A stretch of DNA of 42,331 nt from NCBI GenBank assembly GCA_027315365.1, contig DAHUYF010000209.1, forward strand, positions 1-42,331, in the 5' to 3' direction. Shown here piece by piece: positions 1 through 8,115 of this stretch. Both the position numbers and the translations under genes were made by a program. Numbering within the stretch: position 1 is the first letter of the stretch; every line of letters begins with the position of its first letter. Below the pieces are notes generated by a model. The model was not told where the DNA came from. It worked only from the letters and a program-made list of their open reading frames with translations, and searched no databases. Source of the stretch: Rhodospirillales bacterium (GTDB taxonomy: Bacteria; Pseudomonadota; Alphaproteobacteria; ATCC43930; CGMCC-115725).

Positions 1-278
1 CCTGGGCGCGCGGCGGCTACCTGCCGACGCACAACCCCAACTACCGCCAGCCGCAGGGCAAGGACCCGGCGTGGAACGCGGCCAATTGCCGCAATCGCCG
101 GATATTCAACGACCGCGCCGTGCAGAAGGTCGGCGCCAGCAGCAAGAAGTTTCTGATCCAAACCTACCGCCGCGACATGGGCGCGGGCAATTTCGTGCTG
201 ATGAAGGATTGCTCCGCGCCGATCTTCGTCCGCGGCCGCCATTGGGGCGCGTTCCGCATGGGCTATCGCCAGGCCTGA
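1..278 (+). CDS. Methyl-accepting chemotaxis protein, C-terminal fragment (cut by window edge)
   Basis: Reading frame 3 is open from the window edge to TGA at 276-278 and gives 91 residues. The fragment contains PTHN near its start, then CRNRRIFND, LIQTYRRDMG, SAPIFVRGRHWG and FRMGY at the end. This is the conserved tail found after the signalling domain in many alphaproteobacterial and betaproteobacterial chemoreceptors. It resembles a degenerate sensory module, and its function is not established. The ligand-binding, HAMP and methylation regions lie upstream of the window, so ligand and topology cannot be stated. An inverted repeat at 303-324 follows the stop codon and may end transcription. 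The family call rests on remembered family sequence, not on a search. Confidence 0.8.
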   Translation, partial: WARGGYLPTHNPNYRQPQGKDPAWNAANCRNRRIFNDRAVQKVGASSKKFLIQTYRRDMGAGNFVLMKDCSAPIFVRGRHWGAFRMGYRQA

Positions 279-302
279 CGGACGCCCCCCGCCATGAAGA
301 AA

Positions 303-324
303 GGGCCGGCGTCGCCGCCGGCCC
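303..324. terminator. Inverted repeat between convergent genes, putative bidirectional terminator
   Basis: GGGCCGGCG (303-311) pairs perfectly with CGCCGGCCC (316-324) around a TCGC loop. It lies between the chemoreceptor stop at 278 and the stop of the convergent gene at 367. There is no good T-run (only CCTTCCC follows on the plus strand), so termination is inferred from position and stem strength. Confidence 0.45.
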
Positions 325-366
325 CTTCCCTGTCGCTCGCTCCGAGGTAGAGCCGAGGTAGTGTCT

Positions 367-939
367 TCAGGCGACGCCGCGCGGGGTCAGCGCCTCGAGG
401 CGCACGTCGCGGCTCAGCGGCTGCACCGCCTCGCGCAGCGGCACCAGGATGAGTTCGCCGGCCTGATAATCGGGATCGGCGAGGTTGTCGTTCACCGTCA
501 GCAGGGTCATATGGATGGTATTGGCGTCGTGCTGGCCCAGCAGGCGCGCCACCACCGCCAGCTCGGTGACCAGCCGGTCCTGGATCGCCACGCCCGCCTG
601 GGTCATCGTATCGATCAGCGAATCGAGGCCGCTGATCAGGATTTCCGCCCCGTCCTCCACCGGACCCGCGATGGGCGAGCCGGCAAGCCGTAGCGGCGCC
701 GGCGCAAGCGCCTCGGCGATCTCCAGCGCCCAGGTGCGGACCGCCTCGAGATAGATCGCCTTGTGGCGCCGGTGATGCGTCGCGGCTGCGGCGGCGATCA
801 CCGTCGCGAGCGCCGCCAGCCGGTCCTCGTCGTCGAGCTTGAGCTCGCCGAACTCCGCCAGGAGCTCGCGCAGCCGCGCCTCCGTCGCCGGTCCGACTGC
901 GGCAAGCGCGCTGTTGATGGTTTTCACTAAGGAGCTCAT
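367..939 (-). CDS. Uncharacterised 190-residue helical protein
   Basis: I do not recognise this family. The product is 190 residues, rich in Ala, Leu and charged residues, with no signal peptide or obvious membrane segment. It looks mostly alpha-helical: residues 1-60 and 95-135 form long amphipathic stretches. The start is well supported by GGGAGG eight bases before ATG. It is divergent from the gene starting at 1207 across an AT-rich spacer, and convergent with the chemoreceptor. That context gives no firm clue to function. The high GC at third codon positions matches its neighbours, which supports real coding on this strand over the shorter plus-strand frames. Confidence 0.7.
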   Translation of the reverse strand: MSSLVKTINSALAAVGPATEARLRELLAEFGELKLDDEDRLAALATVIAAAAATHHRRHKAIYLEAVRTWALEIAEALAPAPLRLAGSPIAGPVEDGAEILISGLDSLIDTMTQAGVAIQDRLVTELAVVARLLGQHDANTIHMTLLTVNDNLADPDYQAGELILVPLREAVQPLSRDVRLEALTPRGVA

Positions 940-1206
940 GTTGCCGGCCTCCCGCGAGGATCAATGATCATCGCCGGCGAATCTTAAGATTTGGTTGCAA
1001 TTCTATTCATGTTCTTTCTTTCTTTTTACGATCACTTCGGCCTTCCAATCAAACTTATGCGATTATTAGACACCCCGACAATTCGCCACAAAATTTCGCA
1101 AATTCCGTGCAACCAGGGCGATCCCATGTTATCCAAACATTAACCAGGATCGGTGAGACTGGAGTTGCGACGCAGGCTAGGTTCACAAGCTTCGGTAAGG
1201 TTGGCG
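940..1206. promoter_or_regulatory. AT-rich divergent intergenic region with a 12-bp palindrome
   Basis: This 267-bp spacer separates two divergent genes and is visibly much richer in A+T than anything nearby (long T/C and A/T runs at 990-1135). It contains the perfect 12-bp palindrome AATCTTAAGATT at 980-991 and a TGATCA at 965-970. It must hold the promoters of both flanking genes. I could not pick out a convincing -35/-10 pair for either. Confidence 0.5.
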
Positions 1207-1812
1207 ATGATGGATCCCCAGAACGCACTTTCGGACCGTAACCTCGAGGCCAGCACGACCCTTTCATTGAAGCGCGAGCCCGCCTGCTTCGCCTTCCTGT
1301 CCAGCCGATCGACGACCGCGCCGCAGCCGATCGATTCGCTCAATCTCGATCTCGCCTCGGTGGATTATTTCGGCGGCCGGGCCTCGCTCTGGGCGACGCT
1401 CGAGATCCGCTCCGGCGCCAGCAACGACCAGCCGGTCGCAGTGCTGGGCTTCGACGAGACCTTCCTGCGCCCGTTCACCCGCGCCCTCATCGAGGCGGCG
1501 GCGAGCCGGCACCCCTATCGCATGACCATCCTGCGCGATGTCGGCGAGGCCGAGCGGCAGCGCGTGGTCGAATACGTCACCGGCCCCGGCACCACGCTGT
1601 GCGAGGTGATTCTGACGCCGCACGATTCGGTAGTGGTCGTCTCCGGCCGCACCGCCGACGAGGGCGAGGAGGAGACGCTGTTCCAGCTGCCGCGCAGCGA
1701 CAGCTTCCTGCGCGCCTTCGTCAAGATCACCTGCCAGGCCGACCAGGCGCTGCGCGACACGCTGACGGAGAGCGAGAAGCTCGCCCGCCGCCGCCTCGCC
1801 GAACAGCCCTGA
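1207..1812 (+). CDS. Uncharacterised 201-residue protein
   Basis: I do not recognise this family. The ATG at 1207 is preferred because AAGG lies about six bases upstream; the frame also allows GTG at 1153, adding 18 residues of poor quality. The product is soluble-looking, with no signal peptide or membrane segment. Residues from about 40 onward look like a compact alpha/beta domain (DLASVDYFGG, PVAVLGFDETFLRPF, YRMTILRDVGEAE, DSVVVVSGRTADEGEEE), followed by a charged helical tail rich in Arg and Glu (ESEKLARRRLAEQ). The gene stands alone, divergent from the 367-939 gene. A GC-rich hairpin at 1820-1839 follows the stop codon. Confidence 0.65.
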   Translation: MMDPQNALSDRNLEASTTLSLKREPACFAFLSSRSTTAPQPIDSLNLDLASVDYFGGRASLWATLEIRSGASNDQPVAVLGFDETFLRPFTRALIEAAASRHPYRMTILRDVGEAERQRVVEYVTGPGTTLCEVILTPHDSVVVVSGRTADEGEEETLFQLPRSDSFLRAFVKITCQADQALRDTLTESEKLARRRLAEQP

Positions 1813-1819
1813 GCCGCGG

Positions 1820-1839
1820 GCCGCGCCGCCGGGCGCGGC
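1820..1839. terminator. GC-rich hairpin between convergent genes
   Basis: GCCGCGCC (1820-1827) pairs perfectly with GGCGCGGC (1832-1839) around GCCG. It lies between the stop at 1812 and the convergent stop at 1858. No T-run follows on either strand, so this is a candidate bidirectional terminator only. Confidence 0.35.
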
Positions 1840-1857
1840 GCGGCGCTTCCCATCCGC

Positions 1858-2391
1858 CTAGAACAGGCTCGGCGCGCGATAGAGCAGGCTGCCGTCCGGC
1901 CGCACCACCGCCTCCGGCGTGAGCCGCGCCGGCTCGATGCGGCCGTCGAGAATGTGCGCCACCGCGATGCCGGCGGCCAGAAGATAGTCGGCGATGATGC
2001 GACGGTGACAGCGCCACCACACCGCTTCGGCGCACATGATCGCCAGCCGGCGCTGTTGCGCCAAGCGCAGCAGCGCCGCGAAGGCGGCGCGGAACTCGGG
2101 CGTCTCGGCATAATCGGCGTAGTTGCGGAACCCGGGCTCGCGCCACAGCGTGTGCGGCGACGGCTCGTTTCCCGCGCGTCCGCCACGCCGGCCGCCCAGC
2201 GCCGGGAAATGCCGGTACTCGATGCCGGCCGCGGCCAGCGAGCGGGCCAGCGCCTCGCCGTTGAACTGCGGCTGGCGGCGCGAGCCGGGAAAGCGGCGGA
2301 CATCGGCGAGGCAGCCGACCCCGGCGCCGGCCAGCAGGGTGATGAAATCCGCGATCGGCCGGGTCGAATGCCCGATGGTCAAGACGCTCAC
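1858..2391 (-). CDS. DUF488 domain protein
   Basis: The 177-residue product matches the DUF488 family. It opens with VSVLTIGHSTRP, followed by DVRRFPGSRRQPQFN, YRHFPALGGRR, and the Cys/His/Arg-containing core IMCAEAVWWRCHRRIIADYL near residue 130. DUF488 proteins are small cytosolic proteins of unknown biochemical role; the conserved Cys and Arg residues suggest an enzyme. The GTG at 2391 is chosen because it puts the family's N-terminal motif at the start and leaves a 34-base gap to the upstream alpha-glucosidase. An ATG at 2493 would overlap that gene and add an Arg-rich stretch with no family match. It is probably co-transcribed with the alpha-glucosidase. Confidence 0.85.
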   Translation of the reverse strand: MSVLTIGHSTRPIADFITLLAGAGVGCLADVRRFPGSRRQPQFNGEALARSLAAAGIEYRHFPALGGRRGGRAGNEPSPHTLWREPGFRNYADYAETPEFRAAFAALLRLAQQRRLAIMCAEAVWWRCHRRIIADYLLAAGIAVAHILDGRIEPARLTPEAVVRPDGSLLYRAPSLF

Positions 2392-2425
2392 GCCGCCCAG
2401 CCTACTCCGGCCGGGCGGCTTCCTT

Positions 2426-4090
2426 CTATGCCGTCGCCGCGCGCGGGTCGCGGTGCACCGTCGCCTGCTCCGTGGCGGCGATGAACGCGCCATAGGACGG
2501 CAGCACCGCCGTCGTGCCGTCGCGCATCGCCGGGAAGCCGTGATCTCCCAGCGGCGCGAGATCGCCGAAATCCGCGAGATCGAGGCGCGCGGCGTGGCTG
2601 GCGAGATTGAACACCAGCAGCAGCCGTTCCCCGGCGCAGGCGCGCTCGAATCCCAGCAGCGGCGCCGGCAGATCGAGCAGCGTCATGTCGCCGCAACGCA
2701 GCGCCGGATGCGCGTTGCGCCAGGCGATGAGCGCGCGCCAGGCGCGCAGCGGCGACGCCGGATCGGCTTCCTGCGCGGCAACGCTGACCGAACGGTGCGC
2801 CTCCGGCACCGGCAGCCAGGGCTTGCCGGTGGTGAAGCCGGCGTGCTCGGCGGCGTGATGCCAGGGGATCGGCGTGCGGCTGCCGTCGCGGCCGCGAAAT
2901 TCCGGGAAATAGGCGATGCCGAAGGGATCGCGTAGCTGCTCGAGCTCGAGCGCCGCCTCGCTCAGCCCGAGCTCTTCGCCCTGGTAGAGGCAGAGCGCGC
3001 CCTTGAGCGACAGCAGCAGCGCCATCAGCAGCCGGACGAAACCGGGATCGGGGGCCGCGCCCGAAGCCTCCGGCGCCGCCCAGCGGCTCGCCGCGCGCTC
3101 GACATCGTGGTTGCTGAACGCCCAGCACAGCCCCTCCCCCGCACCGGCCGCGGCGATCTCGCCGAGCGCGCGGCGCAGCGCGTCGACGGCGCTGCCGCCG
3201 CGCATCGGCCGCAGCGTATAGGCGAGATGCAGCCCGGCGCCGCCGGCGGTATAGCGCTCGATGCGGCGATAGGCGCCCTCCTGGCTCGAGACCTCGCCGA
3301 GGAGCACGGTGCCGGGACGCTCATCGGCGAGCGCGCGCAGCCGGGCGATGAGATCCGGCGGCTCCGGCTGCATCATGTCGTGGACGTGCCGCTGCAGGTT
3401 GAAGGGCTTGGCCGGCGCCGCCCCGCCCGCCGGCGCATGCGGCGGATTGTCGCGAAGCGCGTCGTCATGCAGCAGGAAGTCGATCGCATCGAGGCGAAAG
3501 CCGTCGATGCCGCGCGCCAGCCAGAAGCGCGCCGTCTCGACCAGCGCCTCGGTCACCGCGGGACGGCGCAGGTCGAGGCTCGGCTGGCTCGGCAGGAAAT
3601 GATGGAGATAGTACTGCCGCCGGCGCGGCTCCCAGGTCCAGGCGGCGCCGCCGAACACCGAGAGCCAGTTGTTGGGCGGCGTGCCGTCGGGCCTGGCATC
3701 GGCCCAGACGTACCAGTCCGAGCGCGCGCCGGCGCCGCTCGCCCGGCTGTCGCGGAACCACGGATGCTGATCGGAGGTGTGGCCGCAGACGAGGTCGATG
3801 ATGAGCTTCAACCCCAGCGCATGGGCACGCGCCACGACGCGATCGAAATCGGCGAGCGTGCCGAAGACGGGATCGACGGCGCAGTGATCGGCCACGTCGT
3901 AGCCGAAATCGCGCATCGGCGACAGGAAGAACGGCGACAGCCACACCGCATCGACACCGAGCGAGGCGACGTAGTCGAGCTTGGCCGCGACGCCGGGCAG
4001 ATCGCCGACGCCGTCGCCGTTGCTGTCATAGAAGCTGCGCGGATATATCTGATAGATGACGGCGCCGGGCCACCAATCGCGATTCTGCAT
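2426..4090 (-). CDS. GH13 alpha-glucosidase
   Basis: The 554-residue enzyme has the glycoside hydrolase family 13 layout. It starts with WWPGAVIYQIYPRSFYDSNGDGVGDL (given here as adjoining motifs WWPGAVIYQ and IYPRSF) and hydrolyses terminal alpha-glucosidic bonds in the cytosol. D201 in GFRLDA is the expected nucleophile, E266 in LLGEV the acid/base and D329 in SNHD the transition-state stabiliser. The first conserved region reads DLVCGHTSD at 99-107, so the usual Asn before His is Gly103. The C-terminal beta domain ends near residue 540. RBS AAGGAGG precedes the ATG closely. No sugar transporter or regulator is adjacent; DUF488 follows. Trehalose-active relatives share much of this sequence, so the substrate is not certain. 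Confidence 0.9.
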   Translation of the reverse strand: MQNRDWWPGAVIYQIYPRSFYDSNGDGVGDLPGVAAKLDYVASLGVDAVWLSPFFLSPMRDFGYDVADHCAVDPVFGTLADFDRVVARAHALGLKLIIDLVCGHTSDQHPWFRDSRASGAGARSDWYVWADARPDGTPPNNWLSVFGGAAWTWEPRRRQYYLHHFLPSQPSLDLRRPAVTEALVETARFWLARGIDGFRLDAIDFLLHDDALRDNPPHAPAGGAAPAKPFNLQRHVHDMMQPEPPDLIARLRALADERPGTVLLGEVSSQEGAYRRIERYTAGGAGLHLAYTLRPMRGGSAVDALRRALGEIAAAGAGEGLCWAFSNHDVERAASRWAAPEASGAAPDPGFVRLLMALLLSLKGALCLYQGEELGLSEAALELEQLRDPFGIAYFPEFRGRDGSRTPIPWHHAAEHAGFTTGKPWLPVPEAHRSVSVAAQEADPASPLRAWRALIAWRNAHPALRCGDMTLLDLPAPLLGFERACAGERLLLVFNLASHAARLDLADFGDLAPLGDHGFPAMRDGTTAVLPSYGAFIAATEQATVHRDPRAATA

Positions 4091-4268
4091 GCGCCTCCTT
4101 CGCTCTCCAGCTGATGCTCTGTCGCTCCCGAACCATCGGATATCGACCAGAAATCTTGCTGAAGGGTGAAGGGCGGCGCAATCGCGGCTAACGATCGGCG
4201 CGTCGCACGCCGGCGGCGCGGCGAAGCGCCCCGCGGTGACGCTTCGCCGCAGGGCGCCCGCCGGTGGG

Positions 4269-4739
4269 CTATTGCTGCGGCTGCTCCTTGCCGTGAGCGC
4301 CGGAGGTCACGGTGCCCGGCATCGAATTGGCGCCGGCATCGGGGAAGGGCGTGCCGTTGCTCGGCGCCGCGCCGGCGCCGCTGGGGTTCGCGGGCTCGCT
4401 CGTGCCGCTCCCCGGCATCGGCGCGGAATTCCGCTGCACCTTCTCCAGCTCCTCGCGGTTGAGCTGCTCGGCCATGTTGTCCGCAGGCGAGGTGTGGCGC
4501 TTTGCCATAGTCTTGTGCCGGGCGGCGTGCTTCTTGCCCTTGGCGGTGGTTTCTCCGCTCGTCGCGGCCGGCGTGGAGGTGCCGCTGCCCTGCCGGGAGC
4601 TCACCGCCGGCTTGTGCGGCGTCGCCGGCGCGGTCTGGTCGGAAGCGGCGGGCGGCGCCCCGCCAGCGGTCTGCGCCGCGGCGGGCAAGCCGGCGGCGAG
4701 CAGAGCGGCAAACGCGGCGCCGCCAAGAAGACGTCTCAT
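4269..4739 (-). CDS. Small secreted protein of unknown function
   Basis: The 156-residue product begins MRRLLGGAAFAALLAAGLPAAAQ, a clear Sec signal peptide with likely cleavage after AAAQ near residue 23. The mature part is low in complexity, rich in Pro, Ala, Ser, Gly and Thr, with a basic centre (KGKKHAARHKTMAKRH) and a short charged helix (NREELEKVQRN). It is probably an unstructured periplasmic or surface protein. I recognise no family. The ATG at 4739 is supported by AAAGGA seven bases upstream. The reading frame runs on upstream as a shadow of the amidohydrolase, but a start inside that gene would have no signal peptide. It is transcribed in the same direction as the M20 gene, 149 bases after that gene ends. 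Confidence 0.7.
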   Translation of the reverse strand: MRRLLGGAAFAALLAAGLPAAAQTAGGAPPAASDQTAPATPHKPAVSSRQGSGTSTPAATSGETTAKGKKHAARHKTMAKRHTSPADNMAEQLNREELEKVQRNSAPMPGSGTSEPANPSGAGAAPSNGTPFPDAGANSMPGTVTSGAHGKEQPQQ

Positions 4740-4888
4740 CGGGGGATCCTTTCCTGGTCGCATGGCTGAAGCCCCGCCAAGCGCGGGCCTGTCCTGTCTG
4801 AACGACGTAACCGCAGGTTTGTTCCGCCCCGGCCTGGCTTCAATCGACCCGCCGCAGCGCGCAGCCGGCGGCAGCCTGGGGCGCGGCG

Positions 4889-6061
4889 CTACGCCGCCTT
4901 GGCCAGCACGCGCTCGACCAGCCGCGCCCAGTAGGACGCGCCGATCGGCAGGATGTCGTCGTTGAAATCGTAATGCGGGTTGTGCAGGCCGGCGCCGTTG
5001 CCGGGGCCGTTGCCGATGAAGAGATAGGCCCCGGGCCGCGCCTGCAGCATGAAGGCGAAATCCTCCGAGCCCATGGTCGGCGTGATCGCGCGATCGACAT
5101 TGGCCTCGCCCGCCACCTCCGCGGCCGTCGCCGCGGCGATCTCGGCCTCGGCCGGGCTGTTGACGGTGGGCGGATAGCGGCGCTCGTAGCGCACTGCCGC
5201 GCTCGCCCCCATTGCGCCCGCCACGCCCTCGGCGATGCGGCGGATCGCCGCCTCCATCGCGTCCTGGAGCTCGGGCTTGAACGAGCGCGTGGTGCCGCGC
5301 AGTACCACCGCGTCGGGAATCACGTTCCAGGTGTCGCCGCCATGGATCTGCGTCACGCTGACCACGGTGCTCTCCAGCGGCGGCGTGTTGCGGCTGGCGA
5401 TAGTCTGGAGCCCCAGGACGAGCTGCGCCGCGGCGACCACCGGATCGATACCGAGATGCGGCAGCGCCGCATGCGTGCCCTTGCCGGTCACCGTGATCTC
5501 GAAAATGTCGAAGGACGCCATCATCGGCCCGGCGCGCAGCGCGAAGCGGCCGGCCGGCATGCCCGGCCAATTGTGCATGCCGAAGACCGCCTCGACCGGG
5601 AATTTCTCGAACAGCCCCTGCTCCACCATGACGCGGCCGCCGCCCTCGTTCTCTTCGGCGGGCTGGAAGATGAAATGCACGGTGCCGGCGAAGTTGCGCG
5701 TCTCGGCGAGATAGCGCGCCGCGCCCAGCAGCATGGTGGTGTGCCCGTCATGGCCGCAGGCATGCATCTTGCCGGGGTTCTGCGAGACGTAGTCGTGACC
5801 GTTGCGCTCGTGGATGTGGAGCGCGTCCATGTCGGCGCGCAGCGCGATGGCGCGGCCGCCGGGCCGCGCGCCGGTGAGCGTGCCGACGACGCCGGTGCCG
5901 GCCAGGCCGCGATGCACTGCGATGCCGAATTCCTGCAGCCGCGCGGCGACGAACTCGGCGGTGCGCCTCTCCTCGAAAGCGGTCTCGGGATGGGCATGGA
6001 TCTCGTGCCGCCAGGCGGCCAGGTCATGCTGGAAATCGGCGATGCGGTTGACGATGGGCAT
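4889..6061 (-). CDS. M20 family amidohydrolase (hippurate hydrolase / aminoacylase type)
   Basis: The 390-residue protein is an M20D metallo-aminoacylase that hydrolyses N-acyl amino acids or related amides in the cytosol. Visible metal ligands are C102 and H104 in HACGHDGHT, E136-E137 in QPAEEN, H163 in MHNWPG and the C-terminal His in LHNPHYDFND (360-363). The dimerisation lid domain lies at about 180-290 (FEITVTGKGTHAALPH onward). Length and motif order match the family. RBS AGGAGG lies four bases from the ATG. It is divergent from an MFS transporter across 130 bases, so the transporter may import the substrate or export the product. Hippurate, N-acetyl amino acids and auxin conjugates are all possible substrates. 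Confidence 0.9.
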   Translation of the reverse strand: MPIVNRIADFQHDLAAWRHEIHAHPETAFEERRTAEFVAARLQEFGIAVHRGLAGTGVVGTLTGARPGGRAIALRADMDALHIHERNGHDYVSQNPGKMHACGHDGHTTMLLGAARYLAETRNFAGTVHFIFQPAEENEGGGRVMVEQGLFEKFPVEAVFGMHNWPGMPAGRFALRAGPMMASFDIFEITVTGKGTHAALPHLGIDPVVAAAQLVLGLQTIASRNTPPLESTVVSVTQIHGGDTWNVIPDAVVLRGTTRSFKPELQDAMEAAIRRIAEGVAGAMGASAAVRYERRYPPTVNSPAEAEIAAATAAEVAGEANVDRAITPTMGSEDFAFMLQARPGAYLFIGNGPGNGAGLHNPHYDFNDDILPIGASYWARLVERVLAKAA

Positions 6062-6191
6062 GACGCCTCCTGGGCAGACCGCGATGCTAGCGGAGCGGGC
6101 GGCGGGGTTTCAACCATTGCTCCCGCGCAGCCCGCTTGACCGCGGCCGACCTGGCGCGGACGATGCTCGCAACGGACAAGAACAATCGGGC

Positions 6192-7433
6192 ATGTTGGAT
6201 TTCCCCGCGACGCCGGTCGAGCCTGCCAGCATCGAAAGCCGCACCTCCTGGGTGGTGGCCTTCGCCGCGCTCGCCGTCACCTGCGTCTCCTTCGGCGCGC
6301 CGCTGGTGGCGGTGGTCGGGCTGCGGCCGATCGCCGCCGATCTCGGCAGCGCGCGCTCGGTGCCGGCGCTCGCCTATTCGCTGGCCTGGCTCGGCATGGC
6401 GGTGGGCGGGCTCGCCATGGGGCGCATCGCCGAGCGCGTCGGCGTGCGCTGGACCGCGGCGTTCGGCGCGGCGATGATCGCCCTCGGCCTCGTCGTGTCG
6501 ACCGGCGGGTCGCCCTGGCAGCTCTATGTCGGCTACGGGCTGCTGATCGGGCTCCTCGGCAATGCCGGCATCAACGCGCCGCTCTACATCTATGTCAGCC
6601 ATTGGTTCGACCGCCGCCGCGGCACGGCGCTGGCGCTGATCTCGAGCGGGCAATACGTCGCCGGCGCGCTGTGGCCGCCACTGTTCGAGCGCGCCATCGC
6701 CGCGGTCGGCTGGCGGCACACCATGATGCTGTTCGCGATCGTCGTGGTCGCCGCCATCCTGCCGCTGGCGCTGCTGCTGCGCCGCCCGCCGCTGGCGGGA
6801 CACGTTGCCGCCGGCGCGCCGGCCGGCGCGGCCGCACGGGTGCTGGGCTGGCCGCCGGGGGTGGCGCTGGCGCTGCTCGCGCTGGCCTCGTTCTGCTGCT
6901 GCGTGCCGATGGCAATGCCGCAGGGCCATCTCGTGGCGCTGTGCGGCGATCTCGGCATCGCCCCGGCGCAGGGCGCCGCGATGCTGTCGCTGCTGCTCGG
7001 CAGCGCCTTCCTCAGCCGGCAGTTCTGGGGGTGGGTCGCCGATCGGATCGGCGGCCTGCGCACGATATTCTCCGCCTCGCTGTGCCAGGCGGCGGCGCTG
7101 GTGGCGCTGGCGCTGACCCAGGACGAGACCGGCCTGTTCATCGTCTCGGCCGCCTTCGGCTTCGGCTTCAGCGGCATCATCCCGGCCTATGTGCTCGCCA
7201 TCCGCGAGCTATTCCCGGCGGCCGAAGCCGCCTGGCGCGTGCCCGTCGTGCTGCTGTGCAGCGGCTCCGGCATGGCCGCCGGCGCCTGGCTCGCCGGCGC
7301 GATCTACGACCGCGTAGGATATTACGGCCCGGCCTTCGCCGCCGGCGTCGGATTCAACCTGCTGAACCTCGCGCTGATCGGTGCGCTGGCGCTGCGCCAG
7401 CGCGCCCGTCCGTTGCGCGCGCTGGCGGCGTAG
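6192..7433 (+). CDS. MFS transporter, about 12 membrane helices
   Basis: The 413-residue product is a major facilitator superfamily permease. About 12 hydrophobic helices are visible. The loop motif between helices 2 and 3 reads MGRIAERVG, a form of GxxxDRxGRR, and the equivalent in the second half reads WGWVADRIGG. The cytoplasmic loop has WFDRRRGTALAL, typical of the monocarboxylate/oxalate-formate-like branch. Substrate is unknown. The ATG at 6192 is used because it begins the first natural N-terminus; the frame is open far upstream only as antisense to the amidohydrolase. A TTGACC at 6136-6141 could be a -35 element but no good -10 follows. The divergent M20 amidohydrolase suggests transport of an N-acyl amino acid, amide or carboxylate (inference). 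Confidence 0.88.
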   Translation: MLDFPATPVEPASIESRTSWVVAFAALAVTCVSFGAPLVAVVGLRPIAADLGSARSVPALAYSLAWLGMAVGGLAMGRIAERVGVRWTAAFGAAMIALGLVVSTGGSPWQLYVGYGLLIGLLGNAGINAPLYIYVSHWFDRRRGTALALISSGQYVAGALWPPLFERAIAAVGWRHTMMLFAIVVVAAILPLALLLRRPPLAGHVAAGAPAGAAARVLGWPPGVALALLALASFCCCVPMAMPQGHLVALCGDLGIAPAQGAAMLSLLLGSAFLSRQFWGWVADRIGGLRTIFSASLCQAAALVALALTQDETGLFIVSAAFGFGFSGIIPAYVLAIRELFPAAEAAWRVPVVLLCSGSGMAAGAWLAGAIYDRVGYYGPAFAAGVGFNLLNLALIGALALRQRARPLRALAA

Positions 7434-7500
7434 GCCGCGGTCGAGTGCGCCCCGGCCACCGGCGAGGAAACGTGCCGGCCGGCTCCGCCGTTGACCCTCG

Positions 7501-7874
7501 ATGCCGCCCGCGCTCGTCATCACCGTCGCCGCGTCTGCGGCCTTCCTGCCGCCGGACGATCCCGGATTCGACCGCTGCCTCGACCCGCGCCTTGGGGTCC
7601 GCCTGGAATGGCCGCGGCCGGAGACTGGCGCGGCGACGACTTATCTGCTGGTCAAGCGGTTGGACGGCAGCGGCCGATGGCGCCCCTGGTTGAACCCCGG
7701 CACGCCAACCCGCCCTTCACGCTCGCCCTGCAGGCCCCGCTCGCGCGGCACAGTCGCTTCGCCTGGATGGTGTTCGATGTCGAAGGACGCCGGCTCGGCA
7801 AAGGCGCCTGGCATTACTTCTGCATCGAGGAGCCCGGGAGCGGCGGCACGCCGGAAAACGCACCCAGCGGTTAG
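7501..7874 (+). pseudogene. Small gene of unknown function interrupted by a -1 frameshift
   Basis: Two frames join into one plausible protein. From ATG 7501 the frame reads MPPALVITVAASAAFL, then DPRLGVRLEWPRP and TYLLVKRLDGSGRWRPW, up to about 7690. After that it turns into Arg/Pro/Ser-rich nonsense. The neighbouring frame from about 7700 reads ANPPFTLALQAPLARHSRFA, WMVFDVEGRRLGKGAW and HYFCIEEPG, and stops at 7874. A single missing base between about 7685 and 7710 would explain the break. It could be a true mutation or a sequencing or assembly error in a C-rich stretch. I do not recognise the family. The start has no good RBS and an in-frame stop lies just upstream at 7492. It follows the MFS gene by 67 bases. 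Confidence 0.5.
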
Positions 7875-8115
7875 ATTCCTACTCCATGAACGCGTGTCGG
7901 CCGGAGCTGCGACATCGGCCTGGTTCGGGCGGCCTGCGAGATATCGTCATGGTCGCCTATCGACCCGCATCGAAACTCGGCGCCGCCATCAACGGAAACG
8001 ACGTCACATGGTCGTCTTTTCCATGTCGTCCTTGCTAGATAGGCGGATCGGGGTCACTCTGACGGCCGGATTCCCCGAATCAACGCGGGAATGTCCGATC
8101 AGGGAGAGAACCTCG

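Noticed and set aside
1140-1145. TTAACC half-site resembling a CtrA half box
   Set aside because: A single half-site in AT-rich DNA is expected by chance.
4269-5570. 433-codon frame read as one gene
   Set aside because: The upstream two-thirds is out-of-frame sequence of the M20 amidohydrolase. Only the last 156 codons form a signal-peptide protein, called separately.
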